Shown in pieces: positions 1-7,652 of a DNA stretch of 64,000 bases. The notes beneath the pieces were generated by a model. That model was not told the origin of the DNA. It searched no databases and was given only the letters and a program-made list of their open reading frames with translations. The first letter of the stretch is position 1, and each line of letters starts with the position of its first letter. The stretch covers positions 33,485 through 97,484 of the forward strand of contig JBFWUM010000008.1 in assembly GCA_050247255.1 (NCBI GenBank). The letters run 5' to 3'. The stretch is from JBFWUM01 sp050247255. GTDB taxonomy: Bacteria > Acidobacteriota > Vicinamibacteria > Vicinamibacterales > UBA2999. The position numbers and the translations under genes were made by a program.

Positions 1-85
1 GGTGGATCCCGAGGGCCACGCTGGCGCTGATGATGGCGCGCAGCGGAAACATGCACACGGTTCCCACGAACCCGGTAAATGTCAT
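1..85 (-). CDS. N-terminal fragment of an unidentified protein, cut by window edge
   Basis: A minus-strand reading frame starts at an ATG whose last base is 85 and stays open to the left edge (28 codons). It is hydrophobic and its third positions are G/C-rich, as in neighbouring genes, so it is probably the start of a real, possibly membrane-associated, protein. It is divergent from uvrC, with 55 bp between the two starts. That gap is unusually A/T-rich and holds a TATACT hexamer at 93-98, but no convincing -35 element. I do not recognise the family from 28 residues. Confidence 0.4.
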   Translation of the reverse strand, partial: MTFTGFVGTVCMFPLRAIISASVALGIH

Positions 86-140
86 CGTTTGTTATACTTA
101 AGGGTTTCTAACGCCGGGACTAAACTCGTCATCGTAACTC

Positions 141-2009
141 ATGCCCATCCAGGACCTCAAGGAACAGATCGCGCGGCTGCCGGAGCAGCCCGGGGTGTAC
201 CTGTGGGGGAACCGGGCTGGCGAGACGATCTACGTCGGGAAAGCGCGGTCGCTGCGCGACCGCGTGCGCAGCTACCAGGGGGCGTGGGGCACCAGCCCGC
301 GGCACGATGCGCTGCTCGAGGAAATTGCCGGGCTCGAGGTCATCGTCACCGACTCGGTGATGGAAGCGCTGGCGCTCGAGAACAACCTGATCAAGCAGCG
401 GTCGCCGAAATACAACATCCTGCTGCGCGACGACAAGAACTATCCCTACCTGCAGCTCACCACGACCGAACGCTTTCCGCGCGTGCTGGTGGCGCGCAGC
501 GTCGAGAAGAACGGCGACTACTTCGCCGGCCCGTTCCTGCCGGCCAAGCTGGCCCGGCGGACGATGGGGGTGGCGCACCGGGTGTTCGGCATCCGCTCCT
601 GCAACGAGGTGATCACCGGGCAGCGGGCGCGGCCGTGCCTCGAGTACGACATCAAGCGCTGCATTGCGCCGTGCGTCGCGGAGATCTGCTCGGAGGAGCA
701 ATACGGGGTGGCGGTAGCCAATACCAGGCTCCTGCTCGAGGGGCGCAACGACGAGCTGATGGCCACGCTGCGTGACCGCATGGCGGCGGCGGCCGAGGGG
801 GAGCGGTTCGAGGAGGCGGCGCAACTGCGCGATGCCATGCGCACGGTGCAGACGCTGCGCGACCGGCAGCAGAAGGTGGCGACGGCGCAGCTCGGCGACC
901 GCGATGTGTTCGGGCTGAAGGTCGGGCCGAGCGGCGTGGCCATCCAGGTGTTTGCCATGCGCGGCGGCCGGGTCGTCGAGCGAGTGGACCTGGGCACCGA
1001 TCCCGGCGTGGCGACGGGCGAGGGGGACGTGCTGGAAGCGGCGCTGCAGCAGTTCTACGAGCTGCGCGTGCCGCCGTCGGAGATCAACCTGCCGGTCGAG
1101 ATCGAGGACGCCGACGCGGTGGAGCACTGGCTGTCGGCGCGGGCCGGTCGGCGTGTGAAGGTGCTGGTGCCGCAGCGGGGCGACAAGAAGGCGCTCGTCG
1201 AGCTGGCGACGCGCAACGCCGAGCTGTCGTATCGCACGCGGTTCAACGAGACGACGGCGGCTCACTTCGACGCGCTGGAGACGCTGCGCAGCGTGATCGG
1301 GCTGCCGTCGATTCCGCGCCGCATTGAATGCTTCGACATCTCGACCATCCAGGGGAGCGAGACGGTGGCGTCGATGGTCGTCTGCGAAGACGGCCGGATG
1401 AAGAAGAGCGATTACCCCAAATTTCGAATTCGTAATGGGGTCGGGAGTCATTTTTTGAGGACACCCGAAGCCGAAGTGACCACAAGAAATGACACCCGAC
1501 CCCATTACAAATCTGACGATTTCGCGGCGATGCGCGAGGTCGTCGGGCGGCGGTATCGGAAGGTGCTCGAAACCGGCGGGCCGTTCCCGGACCTGATCCT
1601 CATCGACGGCGGCAAGGGGCAGCTCTCGGCCGCCTACGTGGCGCTCGAGGCGATCGGGCTGGGCACGCTCGTCGCGGTCGGCATTGCCAAGAAGGAAGAG
1701 GTCATCTTCACACGCGACCATCCGGACCCGATCGTGCTGCCGATCAGCGACCCGGCGCTGCTGCTGGTGCAGCGGATTCGCGACGAGGCCCACCGGTTCG
1801 CCGTGACGTTCCACCGCCAGGCGCGGAGCATGCGCGACCTGCGGTCCGAACTCGACACGGTGCCCGGCGTCGGGCCGCGGCGCCGACGCGCGCTGCTCAC
1901 CACGTTCGGCAGCCTTGCCGGCGTGCGCCGCGCCACCCGCGAGGAGCTCGAGGCGGTCGTCGGCGCCCGAACCGCCGCGGCCGTCATCGGCTACTTCAGC
2001 CGCCTCTGA
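141..2009 (+). CDS. uvrC: UvrABC excinuclease subunit C
   Basis: UvrC makes the dual incisions on either side of a DNA lesion during nucleotide excision repair. The 622-residue product has an N-terminal GIY-YIG nuclease domain (PGVYLW at 17-22, IYVGKA at 30-35), a UVR helical hairpin near 198-235, the RNase H-like C-terminal nuclease core (ECFDIS, ILIDGGKGQ, DEAHRFAV) and a terminal helix-hairpin-helix (VPGVGPRRRRALL). The odd feature lies between FRI (ending about 430) and DDFAAMREV (from 459). About 28 residues stand where homologs carry a short 5-8 residue link. They are encoded by a palindromic element (1429-1511) that keeps the frame open. The start is the ATG at 141, with no strong Shine-Dalgarno. 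Whether the protein stays active depends on the loop being tolerated. Confidence 0.95.
   Translation: MPIQDLKEQIARLPEQPGVYLWGNRAGETIYVGKARSLRDRVRSYQGAWGTSPRHDALLEEIAGLEVIVTDSVMEALALENNLIKQRSPKYNILLRDDKNYPYLQLTTTERFPRVLVARSVEKNGDYFAGPFLPAKLARRTMGVAHRVFGIRSCNEVITGQRARPCLEYDIKRCIAPCVAEICSEEQYGVAVANTRLLLEGRNDELMATLRDRMAAAAEGERFEEAAQLRDAMRTVQTLRDRQQKVATAQLGDRDVFGLKVGPSGVAIQVFAMRGGRVVERVDLGTDPGVATGEGDVLEAALQQFYELRVPPSEINLPVEIEDADAVEHWLSARAGRRVKVLVPQRGDKKALVELATRNAELSYRTRFNETTAAHFDALETLRSVIGLPSIPRRIECFDISTIQGSETVASMVVCEDGRMKKSDYPKFRIRNGVGSHFLRTPEAEVTTRNDTRPHYKSDDFAAMREVVGRRYRKVLETGGPFPDLILIDGGKGQLSAAYVALEAIGLGTLVAVGIAKKEEVIFTRDHPDPIVLPISDPALLLVQRIRDEAHRFAVTFHRQARSMRDLRSELDTVPGVGPRRRRALLTTFGSLAGVRRATREELEAVVGARTAAAVIGYFSRL
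1429..1511. repeat. REP-like palindromic element inserted in frame in uvrC
   Basis: Two arms of at least 22 bp face each other, GTAATGGGGTCGGG at 1432 onward and CCCGACCCCATTAC ending at 1508. They match in inverted orientation at 21 of 22 positions, with about 30 bp between them. The element carries no stop in the uvrC frame and its length is close to a multiple of three. Its base composition (ATTTTTT, AAGAAAT) is unlike the surrounding gene. Short GGGGTC-type palindromes of this kind are known as REP sequences mobilised by REP-associated tyrosine transposases. That assignment is inference, and no transposase is present in the window. Confidence 0.75.
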
Positions 2010-2014
2010 CCCCG

Positions 2015-2440
2015 CTACGGCTTCGGCAGGTATTGCTCGTGGCACGTGACGCACGTGGTGTACACGCCGTCGCTGGCCTCGACGAGCGCATCGACGTTCT
2101 TCGCGTGCGCCGCCGCCGACGCCCTGGCCGCGCCGTCGACAAGCGCCCGCGCGCTTCGGCCCCAGACCTCGCCTTCACGGGCGTGCGCGCTGAGGAGCAG
2201 CAGGTTGCCCCCTTCCGCCAGCAGCGCCGCCTGCTGCTCGACGCGCGCCCAGGCGGCGTCATCGGCCGGCGGGTCCGAGACGTTGAACACCACGTCGGAG
2301 GTGGGGACGATGAGCCCCTCCATGATCTGGCGGACGGTGGCGACGGCGCGAACGCCCGACTCCTGTGCCGCGGCGACGCCAACGGTGACGAGGACGGCCG
2401 CCGCCGCGGTGACCGCGGCATGTCGCGGGTGAATGATCAC
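2015..2440 (-). CDS. Secreted monoheme c-type cytochrome (cytochrome c'-like)
   Basis: The 141-residue protein begins with a signal peptide (hydrophobic to about residue 25, AAAQ cleavage-like site). Its single heme motif, CVTCH, lies close to the C-terminus, the arrangement of cytochrome c' and related four-helix cytochromes. The body is helical and alanine-rich. The start is a GTG at 2440 with a good GGAG 7 bases upstream. It converges on uvrC, only 5 bases past its stop. Role: periplasmic electron carrier or gas/redox sensor, partner unknown. A dyad pair lies 50-90 bp upstream, but I found no -24/-12 promoter pointing this way. Confidence 0.75.
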   Translation of the reverse strand: MIIHPRHAAVTAAAAVLVTVGVAAAQESGVRAVATVRQIMEGLIVPTSDVVFNVSDPPADDAAWARVEQQAALLAEGGNLLLLSAHAREGEVWGRSARALVDGAARASAAAHAKNVDALVEASDGVYTTCVTCHEQYLPKP

Positions 2441-2491
2441 GGGTGTAACTCCTTTCCTTTCCGACGATAGCGCTCGCGGAGGCCGCTGTAA

Positions 2492-2529
2492 CCGGGAGAG
2501 TTTTCGCGATACCGCGAACTATTTCCCGC
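2492..2529. promoter_or_regulatory. Tandem dyad, candidate enhancer (UAS)
   Basis: Two imperfect dyads start exactly 20 bp apart: CCGGGAGAGTTTTCGCG (2492) and CCGCGAACTATTTCCCGC (2512). The same motif recurs in other intergenic regions of this window upstream of -24/-12 promoters. Here it precedes the promoter at 2593. Confidence 0.5.
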
Positions 2530-2592
2530 CGGCGGCGGGCGCTCGGATCAGGACGCGCGCGAATCACGGCGCGTTGCGCCGCGATCGGCGCT

Positions 2593-2607
2593 TGGCATGG
2601 CCGCTGC
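2593..2607 (+). promoter_or_regulatory. Sigma-54 type promoter for the 2635 gene
   Basis: TGGCATGGCCGCTGC has GG and GC separated by exactly 10 bases (TGGCAYR-N4-YTGC form). Predicted initiation is near 2619, just ahead of the GGAGG at 2621 and the ATG at 2635. Confidence 0.5.
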
Positions 2608-2634
2608 TGAGTGACGCCGCGGAGGTCAACGTCA

Positions 2635-2880
2635 ATGCGGAACCAACATCCGGTCTGGCACGCGGGCTATTGGGAATGGGAGGCGCTGCTCTTTGGCGCG
2701 CTGCTGGTGGCGTTGGCGCTCGGCTCGCTGTTCGCCACGGTCTTTTCGCAGGTGGCGGCCTACTTCATCATCGCCGGCGTGCCGCTGCACATCTGGGGCA
2801 TGTACCGGGTCTACCGGCAGAACCCGCGCCCGAGCGAGACGATTCGCGGCTTCCGGCCGGCGACGGTCGGGCGGCGTTAA
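2635..2880 (+). CDS. Small membrane protein, two predicted TM helices
   Basis: The 81-residue protein has two hydrophobic segments (about 19-37 and 42-60) followed by a basic tail. I chose the ATG at 2635 because a GGAGG lies 9 bases ahead and a predicted sigma-54 start site lies at about 2619. The in-frame GTG at 2611 would lie upstream of that start. Its TAA overlaps the stop codon of the convergent CoA-transferase gene (shared TTAA, 2877-2880). No family recognised. Confidence 0.6.
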   Translation: MRNQHPVWHAGYWEWEALLFGALLVALALGSLFATVFSQVAAYFIIAGVPLHIWGMYRVYRQNPRPSETIRGFRPATVGRR

Positions 2881-4166
2881 AGGACGACGTGGCGCGTCTC
2901 GGCAAGAGCGCGGCGCAGGTCGCCGCGCATGTCGGGATGCGCGATGCCGATGAGCGCGTCGGCGCGCTGCCGGAGCGTCAGCCCGAACAGATTGACCGCG
3001 CCGTACTCGGTGACGACCCAGTGCACGTGGCCGCGGGTCGTCACCACGCCGGCGCCGGTCGCAATCGCCGGCACGATCCGGCTGATCGTGCCGCCCTTCG
3101 CCGTTGACGGCAGCGCGATGATCGGCTTGCCGCCTTCGGAAATCGCCGCCGCCCGGATGAAGTCCATCTGCCCGCCGATGCCGCTGTAGATGCGGAACCC
3201 CATCGAGTCGGCGACGACCTGGCCGGACAGGTCGATCTCGATCGCCGAATTGATCGCCGTCACCTTGTCGTTCAACCGGATGATCCCGGTGTCGTTGGTG
3301 CGGTCGCACGGGTGGAACTCGACCAGCGGGTTGTCGTTGACGAAGTCGTAGAGCCGCTGGCTGCCGAGCACGAAGCTGGTGACAATGCGCCCGCGGTGCA
3401 CCTGCTTGAGCCGGTTGGTGATCGCGCCCGATTCCACCAGGTCGATCACCCCGTCCGAAAACATCTCGGTGTGGATCCCGAGGTCCTGCTTGTGCGCCAG
3501 CCGGCGCAGCGTCGCGTCGGGAATGGCGCCAATGCCCATCTGCAGCGTTGCCCCATCGTCCACGAGGGCGGCGACGTGCTCGCCAATCTGCTCTTCGACC
3601 GGCCCCGGGGCGGCGGCGTCGCGCGCGTGCAGCGGCCGCGACGTGTGGATGAACGCATCCAGGCGTGAAAAGGGGACGAGCGTGTTGCCGAGCGTCCGCG
3701 GCATCTGCTCGTTGATCTCTGCCACCAGATAGCGGGCCGCCTGCGACGCGGCCAGGGCCGTGTCGACCGAGGTGCCGAGGGTGCAGTAGCCGTGCGCATC
3801 CGGCGGCGACAGCTGCAGCAGCGCGACGTCGAGCGGCACCTGGCGCCGCAGGAACAGCGACGGGATGTCCGACAGGAAGATCGGGATGAAGTCGGCGTCG
3901 CCGCGATCGATGGCCGCCCGCAGCGGCGCTCCCGTGAAGAGCGATATCGATCGCAGCCGCCCGCGGCACTCGGGCTCGGCAAATGGCGCCGGTCCGTTGG
4001 TGTGCAGGTGATACAGGCGGACGCCGTCGAGGTCGGTGCGGGCGGTCAGCGCCTCGAGCAGCGGCGTCGGCGTCGCCGCCGCGCCGTGCACGAAGACGTT
4101 CATCCCGCTGCCGATGCAGGACACCGCATCGGTGGCCGACACCGCGCCATCGCGCCAGTTGGGCAT
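2877..4166 (-). CDS. Acetyl-CoA hydrolase/transferase family protein
   Basis: The 429-residue protein belongs to the class I CoA-transferase family of 4-hydroxybutyrate CoA-transferase and acetyl-CoA hydrolase. These move CoA from an acyl-CoA to a carboxylate through a glutamyl-CoA intermediate. The catalytic glutamate is E234 in HTEMFSDG. The conserved segments PPDAHGYCTLGTS, QMGIGAIPDA and the C-terminal TEYGAVNLFG are present. Substrate cannot be read from sequence. The ATG at 4166 follows the M23 gene stop by 2 bases, so it is the third gene of an operon starting at 6078. The stop overlaps that of the convergent small membrane protein. Confidence 0.88.
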   Translation of the reverse strand: MPNWRDGAVSATDAVSCIGSGMNVFVHGAAATPTPLLEALTARTDLDGVRLYHLHTNGPAPFAEPECRGRLRSISLFTGAPLRAAIDRGDADFIPIFLSDIPSLFLRRQVPLDVALLQLSPPDAHGYCTLGTSVDTALAASQAARYLVAEINEQMPRTLGNTLVPFSRLDAFIHTSRPLHARDAAAPGPVEEQIGEHVAALVDDGATLQMGIGAIPDATLRRLAHKQDLGIHTEMFSDGVIDLVESGAITNRLKQVHRGRIVTSFVLGSQRLYDFVNDNPLVEFHPCDRTNDTGIIRLNDKVTAINSAIEIDLSGQVVADSMGFRIYSGIGGQMDFIRAAAISEGGKPIIALPSTAKGGTISRIVPAIATGAGVVTTRGHVHWVVTEYGAVNLFGLTLRQRADALIGIAHPDMRGDLRRALAETRHVVL

Positions 4167-4168
4167 CG

Positions 4169-5536
4169 TCACCGGAAATCCGCCAGCAGGTAGGCCGCCG
4201 CCATCGCCATGATCAGGGTAGCCGGAAACCCGGAGCCCGTGCCAAGCGGAACGATGGCCAGCAGGAAGACGATCGCGCCGGCGAGCCCGGCTGCCCGTGC
4301 GCGGCCCCTGAAGAGGAGCAGCACGGCGACGATGGCCTGACCGGCGGCGATCGTGCTGACGATGGCGGTCACGTGGGCCGCGAAGAAGCCCCCGATGAAC
4401 CGGCGGTAGACGTCGAGGGCGGCCAGCGGCGCGTAGTCGAGATACACCCCGGGCGCGTCCAGCGCCGTGCGCAGGTTGACCTGCGCGGCCCAGGCGAAGA
4501 GCGCGACGAACAGCAGCCGGCCGGCTGTCGCCGACCGGAGGCTCGCGCCCAGCATCAGCAGCGAGACGAGGATGGAGCCAAGCTGCGCGTAGAGCATGAC
4601 CGCCGGTGTCCACACGCGTGCCGGATCGGGTCGAGGGGCTGCCGCGTCCAGGATGTCATTCCGCGCGACGAACCGCCCGTCGATGCGCGCGTGCACCGGC
4701 GAGCCGCTGAACATCGGAGCACCGGCGGCGGCCGGTTGCTGCACGTGCAGGTGCAGGTGGGGCCAGTCGCTGTTCCCCGAGTTGCCGGCGCGTCCCAACG
4801 GTGCGCCCACCATCACGGCATCACCCGGTTGCGCCGCGACGCTGCCGCGCTGCAGGTGTCCGAGTAAGACCTGCGCGCCGCCACACTGCAGAAACACGAA
4901 GTTGCCGGCGATGCCATTCGGGTCGCTCGTCGCGGTCGGCTCGTCCGGCGCGTCATTCCTCGCCTCCACTACCGTGCCCGCGCATGGCGCTACCACCGGC
5001 CGTCCCGCGATGTCGCCGTCGGCTGCGGTGAGATCGACAGCGAAGCTCTGTCCGCGGAAGCCGGCGAGCCGTTCGCGCTCCAACGTGGCCACGTGGGCGT
5101 TCACCGTGCCGTTGCTGCCGCCGTTCGCCACGTAGTAGCGCCCGTCGTGAAAGGGGAGCGCCAGGTCCACCGCCGGCGCCCCGGCCGGCAAGCGACGGCC
5201 GGTGATGCCGGCAGCACCCAGCCACACCCCGGCGGCCACGCCGAGGAGCATGGCCGCGAGCTCCATCCAGGTCCCGGCCGATCGCGGGCGCCACGACGCG
5301 CCTCGAACGTGCGCGGCGCTGCGCAGCAGCGCCAAGGCGAGCGCGATGAACAGGATGAGGGGGAGCCAGGGAGGCAGCAGCAGCCAGAGACCGGCCAGGC
5401 GTGACGCGGCAATCCAGGCGGCTGCCGCCAGGATTGCCGCCAGCCATGTTCCACGCGGCGGGGTCCGCCGCCAGGCAATCCAGGCCAGCAGTGCCAGCGG
5501 CACGCCGGCCTGGACCGCCGTGACGGCCACGAGCAT
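4169..5536 (-). CDS. Polytopic membrane protein with M23 (LytM-type) peptidase domain
   Basis: The 455-residue protein has several N-terminal TM helices (about 1-75 and 90-115), an extracytoplasmic M23-like domain (about 130-290) and a C-terminal bundle of four or more TM helices. The M23 signature HLHLHV and the GHLQ segment are visible. The usual first zinc motif HxxxD is degenerate (SFAVD), so one zinc ligand appears changed. It may be a divergent cell-wall hydrolase or an inactive regulator. The ATG at 5536 starts 2 bases after the lipoprotein stop, giving a tight operon. Confidence 0.7.
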   Translation of the reverse strand: MLVAVTAVQAGVPLALLAWIAWRRTPPRGTWLAAILAAAAWIAASRLAGLWLLLPPWLPLILFIALALALLRSAAHVRGASWRPRSAGTWMELAAMLLGVAAGVWLGAAGITGRRLPAGAPAVDLALPFHDGRYYVANGGSNGTVNAHVATLERERLAGFRGQSFAVDLTAADGDIAGRPVVAPCAGTVVEARNDAPDEPTATSDPNGIAGNFVFLQCGGAQVLLGHLQRGSVAAQPGDAVMVGAPLGRAGNSGNSDWPHLHLHVQQPAAAGAPMFSGSPVHARIDGRFVARNDILDAAAPRPDPARVWTPAVMLYAQLGSILVSLLMLGASLRSATAGRLLFVALFAWAAQVNLRTALDAPGVYLDYAPLAALDVYRRFIGGFFAAHVTAIVSTIAAGQAIVAVLLLFRGRARAAGLAGAIVFLLAIVPLGTGSGFPATLIMAMAAAYLLADFR

Positions 5537-5538
5537 GG

Positions 5539-6078
5539 TCAGTTCACCCGGGGAAAGGCCGCCATCATCTTCGTGACCGCCTCCTCGATGTGCGCCTCCA
5601 TCCGATCCTGGTTGTCGATGATCCCCTGCAGGCTGTCCTGTGCCCAGCCCCGCCACACCAGCTTGTTGGTGCGCGCGTTGACCATGTCGACCACGATGGT
5701 GCCCTGCTCGTACTCGATCACGCGGGCCTCGCAGTTGCCGGGCGTGCAGCTCACGTCAGGCTCGATCACCTGGAAGCGCTGGTTGACGTTGGCGTGATAG
5801 TGCAGCAGCAGGTCCGGCCATTGCCCGTCATCCGCTCGCACGTAGCCCCGCCTCCCGAGCTCCTGCTCCATGGCGCCCTGCAGGTAGTCGTGGAAGAACG
5901 GGTTGTTGTCGAGGCGCGGGTCGCCGGTCGGGAATTCGTCGGCCGGTCCCCAGTCCCAGGTCTTGAACTCGGTGAAGTTCGCGGTGCGATCGAGATGCGT
6001 GGCCACGTTCATCGTCACGCATCCCGTGGTGGCGAGCGCGAGGAGCATGACCGCGGCAATGCGTGCGAGTGATGTCAT
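5539..6078 (-). CDS. DUF4136-type lipoprotein
   Basis: The 179-residue product has a lipoprotein signal ending in LATTGC (Cys20), so it is probably membrane-anchored in the periplasm or outer membrane. The mature part shows the DUF4136 style (FTEFKTWDW, DPRLDNNPFF, GTIVVDMVNARTNKLVWRG). Function of this family is unknown. It is the first gene of the lipoprotein/M23/CoA-transferase operon and sits downstream of a candidate sigma-54 promoter at 6103-6121, whose predicted start lies about 15 bases before the ATG. Confidence 0.8.
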   Translation of the reverse strand: MTSLARIAAVMLLALATTGCVTMNVATHLDRTANFTEFKTWDWGPADEFPTGDPRLDNNPFFHDYLQGAMEQELGRRGYVRADDGQWPDLLLHYHANVNQRFQVIEPDVSCTPGNCEARVIEYEQGTIVVDMVNARTNKLVWRGWAQDSLQGIIDNQDRMEAHIEEAVTKMMAAFPRVN

Positions 6079-6102
6079 GGTCGGATACCTCGTCTCGTGC
6101 TG

Positions 6103-6121
6103 TTGCACTCGGTGTTCCAAT
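6103..6121 (-). promoter_or_regulatory. Sigma-54 type promoter for the 6078 operon
   Basis: Read on the minus strand, TTGGAACACCGAGTGCAA has GG-N10-GC and a good -12 GTGCA. Predicted initiation is near 6093, 15 bases before the lipoprotein ATG. Confidence 0.45.
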
Positions 6122-6180
6122 CCGGCCGCCGCAAACGCCTGCGATTCGAGGCAGTGCGGCGTACGGGGTCGAGCCGCCGC

Positions 6181-6217
6181 GCGGAATCCTTCGAATCGGC
6201 GGGAATAATTCGCGCTC
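6181..6217. promoter_or_regulatory. Tandem dyad between divergent sigma-54 promoters
   Basis: GCGGAATCCTTCGAA (6181) and GCGGGAATAATTCGCG (6199) share the pattern AAT-N2-TTCG with 19 bp between copies. The reverse complement of the second closely matches the site at 2512. Promoters of the same class point away on both sides, so one site pair could serve both. Confidence 0.5.
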
Positions 6218-6276
6218 CGATCGGCGGGCCGCGGCCGGCGCGCGTCGATCGGCCCGATTTCCGCCCGGCCGCGGGC

Positions 6277-6290
6277 GGCATCGGGCTTGC
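6277..6290 (+). promoter_or_regulatory. Sigma-54 type promoter for the 6337 operon
   Basis: CGGCATCGGGCTTGCC (6276-6291) carries GGCAT and a consensus TTGC with exact GG-N10-GC spacing. Predicted start is near 6302. Confidence 0.5.
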
Positions 6291-6336
6291 CGGAACCCGT
6301 CCGCGCGCCACCCCTGTGCGCGGAAAGGGATCTGAC

Positions 6337-6810
6337 GTGACCGACTGGCTTTTCTCGCTCGAGAGCACCGGCTTCGCGACGTGGCTGCGCGAGTCCGGAT
6401 CGATCTGGGCCTACCCCCTCGTCCTGACCCTGCACACCGCCGGCATGGGTGTGCTGGTCGGCGCCAACTGGGTACTCGATCTGCGCTTCCTGGGCGTCGC
6501 GACCGGGGTGCCGCTCGCTTCCATCCAGCGCCTGTTCCGCGTGATGTGGGCGGGCTTCTGGGTCAACCTGGCGACGGGCGTGATGCTCTTCGCCGCCGAC
6601 GCGAGCACCAAGGGCGCGACGCGCCTCTTCGTCTTCAAGATCGGCCTGGTCATCCTGGCCGTCCTCGTTGCGGCGGGAATGCAGCGTCGCGTCTACGGCA
6701 GCGGCGACGAGCCGACGGCGGTGCCCTCCGGCGTGCCGGCCCTGGCCGCGCTGTCGATCGTCCTCTGGCTGGGCGCCATCGCGGCCGGCCGTTACATGGC
6801 CTACGTCTAG
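6337..6810 (+). CDS. Four-TM membrane protein, DUF6644-like
   Basis: The 157-residue protein has four hydrophobic segments. Early in it comes a conserved-looking TLHTAGMG motif with a membrane histidine, followed by DLRFLG. The next gene encodes a paralog with IVHFVGMC and DLRLVG in the same places, so the pair probably forms a heteromeric membrane unit. The intramembrane histidines would suit heme or metal, but nothing proves that. The GTG start at 6337 has AAAGGGA upstream. It is transcribed from a candidate sigma-54 promoter. Confidence 0.65.
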   Translation: MTDWLFSLESTGFATWLRESGSIWAYPLVLTLHTAGMGVLVGANWVLDLRFLGVATGVPLASIQRLFRVMWAGFWVNLATGVMLFAADASTKGATRLFVFKIGLVILAVLVAAGMQRRVYGSGDEPTAVPSGVPALAALSIVLWLGAIAAGRYMAYV

Positions 6811-6821
6811 GGAGTGCTCAC

Positions 6822-7310
6822 ATGGATGCCTTTGCCCTCTGGCTGCGCGGCACCGATCTCTCGGAAGCGATCCGCGTACTGCCCTGGTTCTGGCCGTTTC
6901 TCGAGATCGTCCATTTCGTCGGCATGTGCCTGTTGCTGGGGGCGATCGGGCTGCTCGACCTCCGGCTGGTCGGCTTCTTCCGGCGGATCCCGGTGTCGGC
7001 CCTGCGCCGCCTGCTGCCGTGGGGCATCGCCGGCTTCGCGCTGAACTTCGTCAGCGGTGTGCTGTTCTTCCTGGGGGCGCCCGATCAGTACATCCACAAT
7101 CTGGCGTTCTACGGCAAGCTGCTGTTCCTCGTGGCCGCCGGAGTCAACGCCCTGGTCTTCGAGACGACCTGGGGCGAGCGCGTCACCGCCATGGGCGTCA
7201 TCGTCGAGACGCCGCGTCCCTTGAAGGTGGCAGGCGTCGTCTCCATCGTCTCGTGGCTGATGGTGGTCTACTGGGGGCGGATGCTGCCGTTCATCGGCAA
7301 CGCTTTCTGA
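6822..7310 (+). CDS. Four-TM membrane protein, paralog of the preceding gene
   Basis: The 162-residue product has four predicted TM helices, an IVHFVGMCLLLGAIGLLDLR segment in the second helix and a conserved G/F-rich third helix. It begins 11 bases after its upstream paralog and is surely co-transcribed. Family resembles DUF6644; function unknown. It converges on the minus-strand gene ending at 7311 with no intergenic gap. Confidence 0.65.
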   Translation: MDAFALWLRGTDLSEAIRVLPWFWPFLEIVHFVGMCLLLGAIGLLDLRLVGFFRRIPVSALRRLLPWGIAGFALNFVSGVLFFLGAPDQYIHNLAFYGKLLFLVAAGVNALVFETTWGERVTAMGVIVETPRPLKVAGVVSIVSWLMVVYWGRMLPFIGNAF

Positions 7311-7652
7311 TCAGCGCGTGAGCCTGGGCGCCAGGAACGTGGTGATCAGCACCAGCACCCAGATTCGCCCGCGCAGCACGTTGTAGTCGGCCAGCAGCCG
7401 TTCCCACGTGTTGCCGAACAGGTAGTGGCCGGCGAGCAACTCGAAGGCGACGGTCATCGCGACCCAGAGCGCGCCGATCCACGGCATGGCGACGAACGTG
7501 ATCGCCAGGATCAACGCCGACAACGTGAGGGTGCTGATGACGTGCCCCCAGGTGTCGCCGACGCGCGGGATGATCAGCGCCTCGCGGACAGCGCCATTGG
7601 CGACGGCGGCGACGAGCAGGGCACACCAGATGACAAGGGCTCGGGGGTACAC
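7311..7652 (-). CDS. Small polytopic membrane protein
   Basis: The 113-residue protein has three to four TM segments and an amphipathic stretch (GHYLFGNTWERLLADYN). I chose the GTG at 7652 because GAGGAG lies 5 bases upstream and the reading frame is hydrophobic from there. This makes it overlap the 3' end of the upstream gene by 79 bases. No family recognised. Confidence 0.55.
   Translation of the reverse strand: MYPRALVIWCALLVAAVANGAVREALIIPRVGDTWGHVISTLTLSALILAITFVAMPWIGALWVAMTVAFELLAGHYLFGNTWERLLADYNVLRGRIWVLVLITTFLAPRLTR

Noticed and set aside
129..2054. 641-codon minus-strand frame under uvrC
   Set aside because: Antisense shadow; it survives across the palindromic insertion only by chance.
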